Positions 1 through 5,087 of a stretch of DNA of 5,087 bases are shown piece after piece. Each line of letters starts with the position of its first letter. Positions within the stretch are counted from its first letter, which is position 1. Made by a program: the position numbers and the translations under genes. The stretch lies in NCBI GenBank assembly GCA_003695215.1, contig RFIM01000158.1, forward strand, positions 1 through 5,087, read 5' to 3'. Source of the DNA: Chloroflexota bacterium. GTDB lineage: Bacteria; Chloroflexota; Anaerolineae; Aggregatilineales; UBA2796. Below the pieces are notes generated by a model, which saw only the letters and a program-made list of their open reading frames with translations, had not been told where the DNA came from and ran no database searches.

Positions 1-2150
1 CTGACAGCCACAAGGCGCGCTTGAGCGGCTGAGTCCAAGTCGGCCAGGCGCGGCGCAGGCACTAAGTCAGCTAGATTGGCGAAAAACGGCAAGATCATCA
101 CAGCGATCAGGAAAATTGTCAGCACCAGGCGATCGAGCTTCAGCCGCGCGCGCAGTTTCAGATGCGCGGGCGCGCTGATATCAGCTGTCTCGCGATGTTT
201 GAGGATCGCCTCTTGCGCTGCGACGATCTTGCGCAGGGCCTGCACGCCTGCCAGCTGCGCAGCTGTGGCAAGCGCGCTTCTCGGCATCACAAGCGAAGGC
301 ATTGCCTCAAGGGCGATTGGTTGCAAGGCTTCAGGAATACCGCTCAAGGGACTGTCCGTGCTCTCAGCGGCTGGCGCGCTTGGCAACTTCTTGATGCGCT
401 CGCGCAGCGCCAAAAGGGACTCGGGCAATGCTGAGAGCGGACGCTCTTCTAGCTCGACTTCCTGATCGCCGATGCGCAAGCTCGGCTTGCTATCTGGGCG
501 CATCTCGGCTACCCATTCCGGCAGCTCCGATGCCGCTGTCACTTCAGCGGTCGCCCTAGTTGACGGCACGGGCGCAACCGCAGGCGATGACGCGGGCAGC
601 GGCTCAACGGCTGCAGGAGGTGCAGAAGGCACTTCGGGCAAGGCGTCAAAGTCGAAGTCTTCGTCGAGGTCGATCGGCACCAGGCTGGCCTCAGGCAGGT
701 CAAAGTCAGGCGCATCGCCGAGCAGAGCGTCTAGATCGATCTCTTCAAGGGCCGACTTACCTTCAACAGGTGGCGACACAGATCGGCTCGGTTTAGGGAT
801 ATCAGGCAGCTCGGGCACCGCAGGACTCTCAAAATCAAACTGATCGAGCCATGCCATATCATCCGACACGGCGGCGTTGCCCATCAGGTTTGGCTTCGCA
901 GGCGGCTGAGGCGCTAGTTCGCGCATCCAGGCAGGGATTTCGGCATCGGCTAGTGGCTCAGGCGTCGGCGTGGGCGCTTCAGGGCGCGGCATGATTGTGT
1001 CAGCATGCAGCCAATCAGGCACATCATCTTCAGCGACGTGCTCGGGCGAATCGTCGCTCAGCCAATCAGGCAGATCGTCGCTTCGGGCGCGCTGTGGCTG
1101 TTCCATAAGCCAATCAGGCACGGATTCGGTCGCCTGCTCAGGCGCGCCTTGCAGTTGATCGAAAGCGATGCGCTCATCGCTTGGCATAGCGCTCACAAAC
1201 TCTTCAACGCCTAGCGCGCTCAGCCAGTCATCTGAGTCCGAGACGGGCTTCACTGTCGGCGCAGGTATATCCATTGGCTGGCTGAGAGCAGACGGCTCGC
1301 TAAGCGTTGGCATGCTCTCAGCTGTTGGCTCAGGAGCGGCTGAGCTGAACAAGTCCTCTGTAGTGCCGAAATCGTCTAGCCAGTCGCTAGAGGCAGTGGC
1401 TTCAGCGCTTGGTGGCTCAGCAGCGACGGCGTCGAGCTGACTTAGCCAGTCGGTCTCGAATTGTGGCGCACTCGGCGCGCTAGGCCGCTCAGATTCGCTC
1501 TGAGGCAAAGTCGCTTCGCTCAGCCAGCTGGTCTCAAAACGCGGCGCACTCGGCGCGCTAGGCTGCTCGGATTCGCTCTGAGGCAAAGTCGCTTCGCTCA
1601 ACCAGCTGGTCTCAAAACGCGGCGCACTCGGCGCGCTAGGCTGCTCGGATTCGCTCTGAGGCAAAGTCGCTTCGCTCAACCAGCTGATCTCAAAATTTGG
1701 CATCTCGTCAAATTGATCAGTCGGCATGCTTGCGAGCGCTTGGCTCGTCCATTCTAAGTCTTTGAACGGATCGTCAAGCGGCGCGCTCTCAGCCGCGGGT
1801 GACTCAGCTGGCTGAGCTTCAGAAGCCTGATGCGGAGCGACATCAGCAAAAATGTCAGCTTCAGGGCACTCAGTTTGATGGCTTTGAAAGGCGGGCGGCA
1901 CAATCTCAGCAGGCTGCTCAAAGGCAGGCCCTTCAGGGGCCGACTCAGCGCTTGTCCAAGCGGGCGGCAAGGCTTCAGCAGGCGCCTCAAAGTCGGACAG
2001 CATCGCGGCGAGCTTTGGCAATGGGCGTTCCCAGGGCGGCACAGTGGATTCAGCTGCTGCCTTTGCACCCTTGCGCCCTGCAAAAGTGATGCCGCCTGCG
2101 ATCAGCCATTCAGGCAGGTATTCATCATCAAACATCGGACGCTCAGCCAT
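1..2150 (-). CDS. Acidic, repeat-rich, Trp-motif membrane-anchored protein (C-terminus beyond window)
   Basis: The frame is open from the ATG at 2150 to the window edge: 716 codons with no stop, and no stop before the edge, so the C-terminus lies outside. Residues 1 to about 540 are rich in Ala, Pro, Ser, Glu and Asp, with little sign of a globular fold, and are probably disordered. This part carries short hydrophobic motifs of the form [LVI]-P-[DEA]-W-[LMV] with Trp at residues 15, 347, 363, 380, 408 and 546, related W-L motifs at 235, 257, 309 and 434, and three 26-residue tandem repeats at 152-229. Residues 550-670 look more helical and become basic. A membrane helix follows at about 675-691 (core LTIFLIAVMILPFF), then the start of an extracytoplasmic or C-terminal domain. 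No signal peptide is seen, so the long N-terminal part is inferred to be cytoplasmic. It is the last visible gene of a four-gene operon, 11 bases after the preceding stop, with TGAGG 9 bases before the ATG. I do not recognise a characterised family; the DWL motifs recall uncharacterised Chloroflexota proteins. Coding certainty is high, function unknown. Confidence 0.88.
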   Translation of the reverse strand, partial: MAERPMFDDEYLPEWLIAGGITFAGRKGAKAAAESTVPPWERPLPKLAAMLSDFEAPAEALPPAWTSAESAPEGPAFEQPAEIVPPAFQSHQTECPEADIFADVAPHQASEAQPAESPAAESAPLDDPFKDLEWTSQALASMPTDQFDEMPNFEISWLSEATLPQSESEQPSAPSAPRFETSWLSEATLPQSESEQPSAPSAPRFETSWLSEATLPQSESERPSAPSAPQFETDWLSQLDAVAAEPPSAEATASSDWLDDFGTTEDLFSSAAPEPTAESMPTLSEPSALSQPMDIPAPTVKPVSDSDDWLSALGVEEFVSAMPSDERIAFDQLQGAPEQATESVPDWLMEQPQRARSDDLPDWLSDDSPEHVAEDDVPDWLHADTIMPRPEAPTPTPEPLADAEIPAWMRELAPQPPAKPNLMGNAAVSDDMAWLDQFDFESPAVPELPDIPKPSRSVSPPVEGKSALEEIDLDALLGDAPDFDLPEASLVPIDLDEDFDFDALPEVPSAPPAAVEPLPASSPAVAPVPSTRATAEVTAASELPEWVAEMRPDSKPSLRIGDQEVELEERPLSALPESLLALRERIKKLPSAPAAESTDSPLSGIPEALQPIALEAMPSLVMPRSALATAAQLAGVQALRKIVAAQEAILKHRETADISAPAHLKLRARLKLDRLVLTIFLIAVMILPFFANLADLVPAPRLADLDSAAQARLVAV
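1009..1120 (-). repeat. Three dispersed 13-bp direct repeats encoding P-D-W-L motifs
   Basis: The plus-strand word AGCCAATCAGGCA occurs exactly at 1009-1021, 1060-1072 and 1108-1120, spaced 51 and 48 bases apart. On the minus strand each copy encodes the core of (V/L)-P-D-W-L in the long acidic protein. The sequence between copies differs, so the motif is kept while the acidic linkers vary. A related version encodes LPEWL near the N-terminus (about 2102-2115). Confidence 0.8.
1464..1697 (-). repeat. Three tandem 78-bp in-frame repeats (26 residues each)
   Basis: Three head-to-tail units lie at 1620-1697, 1542-1619 and 1464-1541, read on the minus strand. Each encodes a 26-residue unit of the pattern (N/R)-F-E-(I/T)-S-W-L-S-E-A-T-L-P followed by a Gln/Ser/Glu/Pro/Ala-rich tail. 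By direct comparison, neighbouring units differ at 3 of 78 bases (first against second in protein order) and 4 of 78 (second against third). A decayed start of a fourth unit (FETDWLSQ) follows at about 1440-1463. The unit is a multiple of three, so copy-number changes keep the frame. The near identity suggests recent duplication inside the gene. Confidence 0.95.
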
Positions 2151-2159
2151 GCTCTAAGA

Positions 2160-2164
2160 CCTCA
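2160..2164 (-). promoter_or_regulatory. Ribosome binding site for the acidic Trp-motif protein
   Basis: On the minus strand TGAGG lies 9 bases before the ATG at 2150 and overlaps the TGA stop of the preceding gene. This supports the 2150 start and suggests coupled translation of the two genes. Confidence 0.55.
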
Positions 2165-2851
2165 CTCTCGAAAAGTCCGATCGCGCCCGATCAGGACGCG
2201 CACGCCTACTACAACCGTGCCGAGCGCGACGCCGATCAGCAAGCCGCGTGTGCCAGCATTGACGGGCACGCTCAGCAGCCACTCGCGCAAAGCAGGTAAG
2301 AGAGTCGTGCCGCCAAGCGGACTGAAGCCGAGCAAGACGATCACTAGCGCCGCTAAAAATAGCGCGTTCCAAAGAGTGACGCGTTTGCGCATCAGGCGCG
2401 CGGCGCTATAGACCAGGGCAAAGAAGATCAGCCCTGCTAAGGCCGATTCGACTGCCACTTGCGCTACATCAAGTATGGTCAGCGAAAGTGCTGATGCCTC
2501 GTCATTGCCGATGCGCAGGATGCCGCTACGCTCTAGCGCGCGCACTGATAAGACGCCTAGGAGCGTCGCCAACAAGAGCAGGCTGTACAAGCCGCGCGGC
2601 ATTTGTCGCAGCTGCGCAGCATGGAAGCGCGTCAGATTCAACACGCCTAGCAGCAGGGCGATGGCGCCAATGACGGCTACCAGCTGGATGAGCAGCTGGC
2701 TAAAGGCATTGAGCATCTGGTTGGTCTCAGGCGGCAGAGTTGGCACTGGCTCCAAGCCGAGCAGCGTGATCAGCGCGATGCCAATGGTCAGTGCGGCTAA
2801 GAGCGCGGCACCTAAGCGCAAGCGGCGGCGCGGAGTCTGAGAGGCGGTCAC
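2162..2851 (-). CDS. Six-helix integral membrane protein, unknown function
   Basis: This encodes 229 residues starting at GTG (2851). The start is supported by AGGAG 7 bases upstream and by a 4-base GTGA overlap with the stop of the preceding gene. After a short basic N-terminus (PRRRLRL), about six hydrophobic helices are visible at residues 12-32, 50-73, 87-104, 130-152, 160-177 and 201-221. Basic residues between helices (RFHAAQLRQ, ARLMRKR) and a basic C-terminal tail suggest that the N- and C-termini and these loops face the cytoplasm. I see no catalytic motif, nucleotide-binding site or transporter signature. Its place between a DUF6754-like protein and a membrane-anchored acidic protein suggests a membrane scaffold or channel-like partner in one complex, which is inference only. 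The reading frame is secure; the function is not known. Confidence 0.9.
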   Translation of the reverse strand: MTASQTPRRRLRLGAALLAALTIGIALITLLGLEPVPTLPPETNQMLNAFSQLLIQLVAVIGAIALLLGVLNLTRFHAAQLRQMPRGLYSLLLLATLLGVLSVRALERSGILRIGNDEASALSLTILDVAQVAVESALAGLIFFALVYSAARLMRKRVTLWNALFLAALVIVLLGFSPLGGTTLLPALREWLLSVPVNAGTRGLLIGVALGTVVVGVRVLIGRDRTFRE

Positions 2852-3579
2852 AGGTTGACTCCTAGAAAGGCAAGTACAGCCAGGGCGATCAGAGCGAAGA
2901 CAACCAGATAGCGCAGCGCGTCTTGAGCAGCAGCAGCGCCGATGTTGAGCGGCGTCGGCTCAAGGTAGGCCGCGCTCACGAATAGCTCTTCCGCCAACAA
3001 AGGCGTTGCGCTTGTGGCATAGGCGATGGCTTGACCTTCAATCTGCGTGCTGTGCGGCAGCAAGTCGCGGTCGTAGCGGATGGCTGCCTCAGCGATCAAG
3101 GCGAGTTCTGCGCCGAAGCGTCCGCACAGCAACGCCAAGCTGTCTTCTTCGTCCAAGAGTGCAGCGCCAACGCCTGCTGCCAGAGCTAGAGACGCATCGC
3201 CGCTCGGATACCAGCGCGCCAACGTTGATTTGAAGACCTCAGGACGATTGCGCAGCGCATAAGCACGACGCAGGCGATCCTGTGCGATGCCAAGCGTGAC
3301 AGGATCGCTTGTGCTGGCCGTCACGGGCAAATCACCACCAGAAGCACGCGCGGCCGTTTGATAGAGCAGCTCGGCGCCCGCTATGGCCGTCAAGGCGCTC
3401 TCGTCCAGCAAGGCGCTGCTGCCCAGTGAGACATGCACGCCGCGTCCGCTCTCCACAGCTGCGCTGACCGTCTGTTGCAGTGCCCGATAAGCAGGCACAG
3501 CGCGCAAGACAATTGCGCGCGCGCACACTGCTGAAATTGCCATCATAAGCAGGGCGATCAACAGGATCGCGTAAATCAT
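2848..3579 (-). CDS. DUF6754-like membrane protein
   Basis: This encodes 243 residues, with ATG at 3579 overlapping the upstream stop (ATGA) and AAGGTGG 6 bases before it. Hydrophobic helices lie at both ends, about residues 2-22 and 222-241, with a soluble central domain of about 195 residues. The central domain has a GRGVHVSLGSSAL segment (46-57), a helix with LTAIAGAELLYQTAARA (63-79), an LPVTAS-T-SDPVTLGIAQD strand-turn (84-101), an alanine/glycine-rich stretch (133-141), and near the end AEELF-VSAAYLEP (196-208). From memory this order matches the uncharacterised DUF6754 family, which is common in Chloroflexota; a profile search would settle this. No catalytic residues can be named. Depending on topology, the central domain faces one side of the membrane with both helices as anchors. 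It is the second gene of the operon and coupled to genes on both sides. Confidence 0.88.
   Translation of the reverse strand: MIYAILLIALLMMAISAVCARAIVLRAVPAYRALQQTVSAAVESGRGVHVSLGSSALLDESALTAIAGAELLYQTAARASGGDLPVTASTSDPVTLGIAQDRLRRAYALRNRPEVFKSTLARWYPSGDASLALAAGVGAALLDEEDSLALLCGRFGAELALIAEAAIRYDRDLLPHSTQIEGQAIAYATSATPLLAEELFVSAAYLEPTPLNIGAAAAQDALRYLVVFALIALAVLAFLGVNL
2859..2863 (-). promoter_or_regulatory. Strong ribosome binding site deciding the GTG start at 2851
   Basis: AGGAG on the minus strand lies 7 bases before the GTG at 2851, inside the end of the upstream gene. It is the clearest Shine-Dalgarno sequence in the window and decides in favour of this non-ATG start. Confidence 0.75.
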
Positions 3580-3863
3580 CGCCGACCACCTTCTTCATCT
3601 CGATCGATCAGTTGCTGACGCAGCCACGATGTGCCTTCAGGCGTGCTGAGCAGACGCGCCAGGCTCTCATAAATGCTGCGCTCTTGATCTTTGCCCAACA
3701 CAGGCTGAAAGAGCAAGAGCATCTGTGAGGCGATGAATCCAAGCGGCGTCTCGACCAAAAGTGCCATCAGGTCATCCAAACCCAGTTGGCGCAGTTGCCC
3801 CTGCCTTCGCTGCAGCCATTCTCGCACGCGCTCCAACTGTTCAGACGAGATGTCACCTTCCAT
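3576..3863 (-). CDS. Small helical protein, first gene of the membrane-protein operon
   Basis: From ATG at 3863 this encodes 95 residues. The frame also permits a GTG start at 3881 (101 residues), but that codon lies upstream of a good -10 box, so it would not be on the transcript, and its only GGAG is just two bases away. The N-terminal third is a charged amphipathic helix with many Arg, Glu and Gln (residues 7-27). A hydrophobic stretch follows (about 31-57, with ETPLGFIASQMLLLF), then a second charged helical part ending in EEGGRR. The hydrophobic stretch could be buried in a helical bundle or associate peripherally with the membrane; it contains Glu and Gln, so a true transmembrane helix is doubtful. 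No known domain is recognised. The stop overlaps the DUF6754-like start by 4 bases, which suggests that the two products work together. Confidence 0.8.
   Translation of the reverse strand: MEGDISSEQLERVREWLQRRQGQLRQLGLDDLMALLVETPLGFIASQMLLLFQPVLGKDQERSIYESLARLLSTPEGTSWLRQQLIDRDEEGGRR
3586..3592 (-). promoter_or_regulatory. Ribosome binding site for the DUF6754-like gene
   Basis: AAGGTGG on the minus strand lies 6 bases before the ATG at 3579, within the last codons of the upstream small gene. It supports this start and translational coupling. Confidence 0.6.
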
Positions 3864-3871
3864 GCCCTGCC

Positions 3872-3900
3872 AGTATAGCACTCTCCGCGATCTGCTACAA
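3872..3900 (-). promoter_or_regulatory. Sigma70-like promoter for the minus-strand operon
   Basis: On the minus strand a -10 box TATACT (3877-3872, five of six consensus bases) is preceded at an ideal 17-base spacing by TTGTAG (3900-3895, three of six consensus -35 bases). Transcription would be expected to start about 7 bases after the -10, near 3865-3864, which is practically at the ATG at 3863. A leaderless message is therefore likely. This is a prediction from sequence only. Confidence 0.5.
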
Positions 3901-3924
3901 CCAGGCGCAACAATGCAACCCTGC

Positions 3925-3952
3925 GCGCTCTAGCGCCACGCTTGCACAAGCG
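3925..3952. other. Two short inverted repeats in the divergent intergenic region
   Basis: GCGCT-CT-AGCGC spans 3925-3936 and CGCTTG-CA-CAAGCG spans 3939-3952. The second ends one base before the -10-like box of the plus-strand operon. Their position suits an operator for a dimeric regulator. The arms are short and AGCGC-type words are common elsewhere in this window, so chance is a serious alternative. Confidence 0.25.
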
Positions 3953-3953
3953 C

Positions 3954-3959
3954 TAAAAT
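3954..3959 (+). promoter_or_regulatory. Probable -10 box for the rfaE2-like/murJ-like operon
   Basis: TAAAAT (five of six consensus bases) lies 7 bases before the ATG at 3967, which would place the transcription start at about 3966-3967 and give a leaderless message. No ribosome binding site is visible before this ATG, which agrees with that. No good -35 is found at 16-19 base spacing, so the promoter may need an activator or another sigma factor. Confidence 0.4.
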
Positions 3960-3966
3960 TGGCCCA

Positions 3967-4467
3967 ATGCAACACTCATCCGCACTTCATCGCGTGATCA
4001 CGCTCTCAGAAGCTCTAGCGCTACGCGCTCAGTGGCGCGCGGAAGGTGTGCCGCTCGTCTTCACCAACGGTCACTTCGATCTGCTGCACGTCGGGCATCT
4101 CGACTATCTGGAGAAGGCACGCGCGCTCGGCGGCGCGTTGCTGGTCGCTGTGAACGGCGATGCCGCCACGCGTGCGCTCAAAGGCGCTGGCCGCCCGATT
4201 GTGCCTGCGGCAGAGCGCGCACGCCTGATCGCGGCGCTGCACTGCGTCACAGCTGCGCTGATCTTCGAAGGCGAGACGGCAAACAGCTTGATCAGCGCCC
4301 TACAGCCCGAAATTTACGTCAAAGGCGGCGATTATCGGCATAAGCCCTTGCCTGAGCGCGAGGCAGTCGCTGTTTATGGCGGCCGCGTGGTGCTGATCGA
4401 TACGCTGGCCGATCACAGCACTTCTGCCCTGATTGCGCGCATTCGTGCGCTACCTGCCGACGCCTAG
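3967..4467 (+). CDS. rfaE2: RfaE2/HldE C-terminal-type nucleotidyltransferase (heptose 1-phosphate adenylyltransferase-like)
   Basis: This 166-residue protein is the full length of the stand-alone adenylyltransferase domain found at the C-terminus of E. coli HldE. It transfers a nucleotide from ATP (or CTP) to a sugar phosphate, classically D-glycero-beta-D-manno-heptose 1-phosphate, giving ADP-heptose in the cytoplasm. Visible motifs are TNGHFDLLHVGH at 33-44 with the HxGH signature at 41-44, VNGD at 62-65, the KGAGRPIVPAAERARLIAAL block at 72-91, VKGGDY at 118-123, and the C-terminal HSTSALIARI at 150-159. The usual Cys or Val after the first NG is His36. There is no kinase domain, so the kinase and epimerase partners must be elsewhere. 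The ATG at 3967 gives the normal spacing to the first motif. It lies 15 bases before the flippase gene and is probably co-transcribed with it. The family is sure; the exact substrate is not, since related cytidylyltransferases look similar. Confidence 0.9.
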   Translation: MQHSSALHRVITLSEALALRAQWRAEGVPLVFTNGHFDLLHVGHLDYLEKARALGGALLVAVNGDAATRALKGAGRPIVPAAERARLIAALHCVTAALIFEGETANSLISALQPEIYVKGGDYRHKPLPEREAVAVYGGRVVLIDTLADHSTSALIARIRALPADA

Positions 4468-4482
4468 AAGCTGAGCGCCTTG

Positions 4483-5087
4483 ATGAGCGAAACGATCCCT
4501 TCTGCACCTGTTATACCCATTGAAGAAGAACAATCTGCTGAGACAGTCTCAGCAGGCTTAGCCCGTGCTACAACGATTCTTGCTATCGGTAACATCGCCA
4601 GCCGCGCTCTTGGCTTTGCCAAGGAAATTTTGCTCTCGAACCTGTTCGGCGCTAGCCGCGCTGTAGATGCTTTCCAGATCGCTATCACTATTCCGCGCGA
4701 TTTGTACGATCTGGCCATCTTTGGGCACACTAACTCGGCTATTGTGCCTGTGTTGAGCGAATATGCAGCCCGTGAAGATAAAAGCGAGCTGTGGCGCTTG
4801 GTCAGTGCGCTAGTGAGCCTAGTTTTGCTGATTAGCGGCGTGTTGGTGCTGCTGATGACGTTCTTTGCGCCGTACGTGATTGCGTTTTATCGTGGCACGC
4901 CGTCATTGACGCCGCTTGAGTCGCCCTTTGCGCTCTCCCCTGAGCTCTTGCGCAGCAGCGGCATGAGCCAAGCTGCCTTTGGGCTCTCAGCAGATCTGCT
5001 GCGGCTCACAGCGCCTTCGCTGATCTTCATGAGCACCTTCTCGGTATTGGCTGGGATGCTCTATGCGCTGAGGCGCTTCACGTACCC
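4483..5087 (+). CDS. murJ: MurJ/MviN-type lipid-linked oligosaccharide flippase (C-terminus beyond window)
   Basis: 201 codons are present before the window ends, out of roughly 500 expected for the family. MurJ proteins of the MOP superfamily flip undecaprenyl-linked peptidoglycan precursor (lipid II) across the cytoplasmic membrane. After a 25-residue polar extension, the first conserved block reads ASRALGFAKEILLSNLFGA (39-57), followed by D62-A-F, P71, and SAIVPVLSEY (85-94). A helix lies at about 107-127, leading into FFAPYVIAFY (127-136). The fourth family block, LLRLTAPSLIFMSTFSVLAGMLYALRRF (172-199), is also recognisable. Against E. coli MurJ from memory, Arg18 and Asp39 correspond to Arg41 and Asp62, Arg24 to Lys47, and Arg52 to Tyr75. 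The loop at about 138-165 is roughly 20 residues longer than in E. coli. The ATG at 4483 has only a weak Shine-Dalgarno; a TTG directly before it is a less likely start. A related flippase for another glycan is an alternative. Confidence 0.88.
   Translation, partial: MSETIPSAPVIPIEEEQSAETVSAGLARATTILAIGNIASRALGFAKEILLSNLFGASRAVDAFQIAITIPRDLYDLAIFGHTNSAIVPVLSEYAAREDKSELWRLVSALVSLVLLISGVLVLLMTFFAPYVIAFYRGTPSLTPLESPFALSPELLRSSGMSQAAFGLSADLLRLTAPSLIFMSTFSVLAGMLYALRRFTY

Noticed and set aside
1461..1700. Tandem repeats considered as a CRISPR array or a minisatellite outside genes
   Set aside because: Units are directly adjacent without unique spacers, are exact multiples of three and stay in frame inside a long open frame, so they are protein-coding repeats.
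76..1757. Several plus-strand open frames (for example 76-465, 472-843, 1168-1440, 1461-1757)
   Set aside because: They lie opposite the continuous 716-codon minus-strand frame. Their translations are low-complexity Ser/Arg/Ala-rich shadows of its biased codons, and they share no operon logic or ribosome binding sites.
1799..2411. Plus-strand open frames, the largest 193 codons, across the junction of two minus genes
   Set aside because: The frame crosses the end of one clear minus-strand gene and the start of the next and gives an Arg/Ser-rich product without domains. The opposite strand has the well-supported membrane protein and its ribosome binding site.
2475..2840. Plus-strand 121-codon open frame
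   Set aside because: It is entirely antisense to the six-helix membrane protein. The product is Arg/Ser-rich with no recognisable features.
3942..3959. TTGCAC (3942-3947) as a -35 box for the plus-strand -10 at 3954
   Set aside because: The spacing is only 6 bases, far too short for a sigma70 promoter.
4464..4730. Minus-strand 88-codon open frame
   Set aside because: It is antisense to the start of the murJ-like gene, whose conserved residues are clear on the plus strand.

Overview
The window looks like a bacterial chromosome segment of moderately high G+C, most likely from the phylum Chloroflexota. That placement is an inference from three things: a protein that I recognise as DUF6754-like, an acidic membrane-anchored protein carrying repeated Pro-Asp-Trp-Leu motifs, and a MurJ homologue with a 'YDL' variant after the first conserved block. 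No rRNA or other phylogenetic marker is present to confirm it.

The layout is two divergent transcription units separated by about 100 bases (3864-3966). The minus-strand unit covers roughly the left three quarters and holds four tightly packed genes, in transcription order: a 95-residue helical protein (3863-3576), a DUF6754-like protein with a membrane helix at each end (3579-2848), a six-helix membrane protein (2851-2162), and a long acidic, probably disordered protein with Trp motifs and tandem repeats that reaches a membrane helix before leaving the window at position 1 (2150-1, C-terminus missing). Successive genes overlap by 4 bases (ATGA, GTGA) or are separated by 11 bases, which points to one translationally coupled operon. 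None of the four has a function I can name with confidence. Together they look like an uncharacterised membrane assembly.

The plus-strand unit holds a nucleotidyltransferase of the RfaE2/HldE C-terminal type (3967-4467), which adenylylates or cytidylylates a sugar or polyol phosphate. Fifteen bases later begins a MurJ/MviN-type lipid flippase (4483 to the window end, C-terminus missing). This pair suggests precursor activation and export of a lipid-linked glycan, either peptidoglycan or another cell-surface polymer.

The divergent intergenic region has a good sigma70-like promoter for the minus operon and a -10-like box for the plus operon. Both lie so close to the ATG codons that the first gene of each operon may be translated from a leaderless mRNA. 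Two small inverted repeats lie between the two promoters. No tRNA, rRNA, CRISPR array, insertion sequence or convincing terminator was seen, and there is no gene-free stretch above 300 bases.
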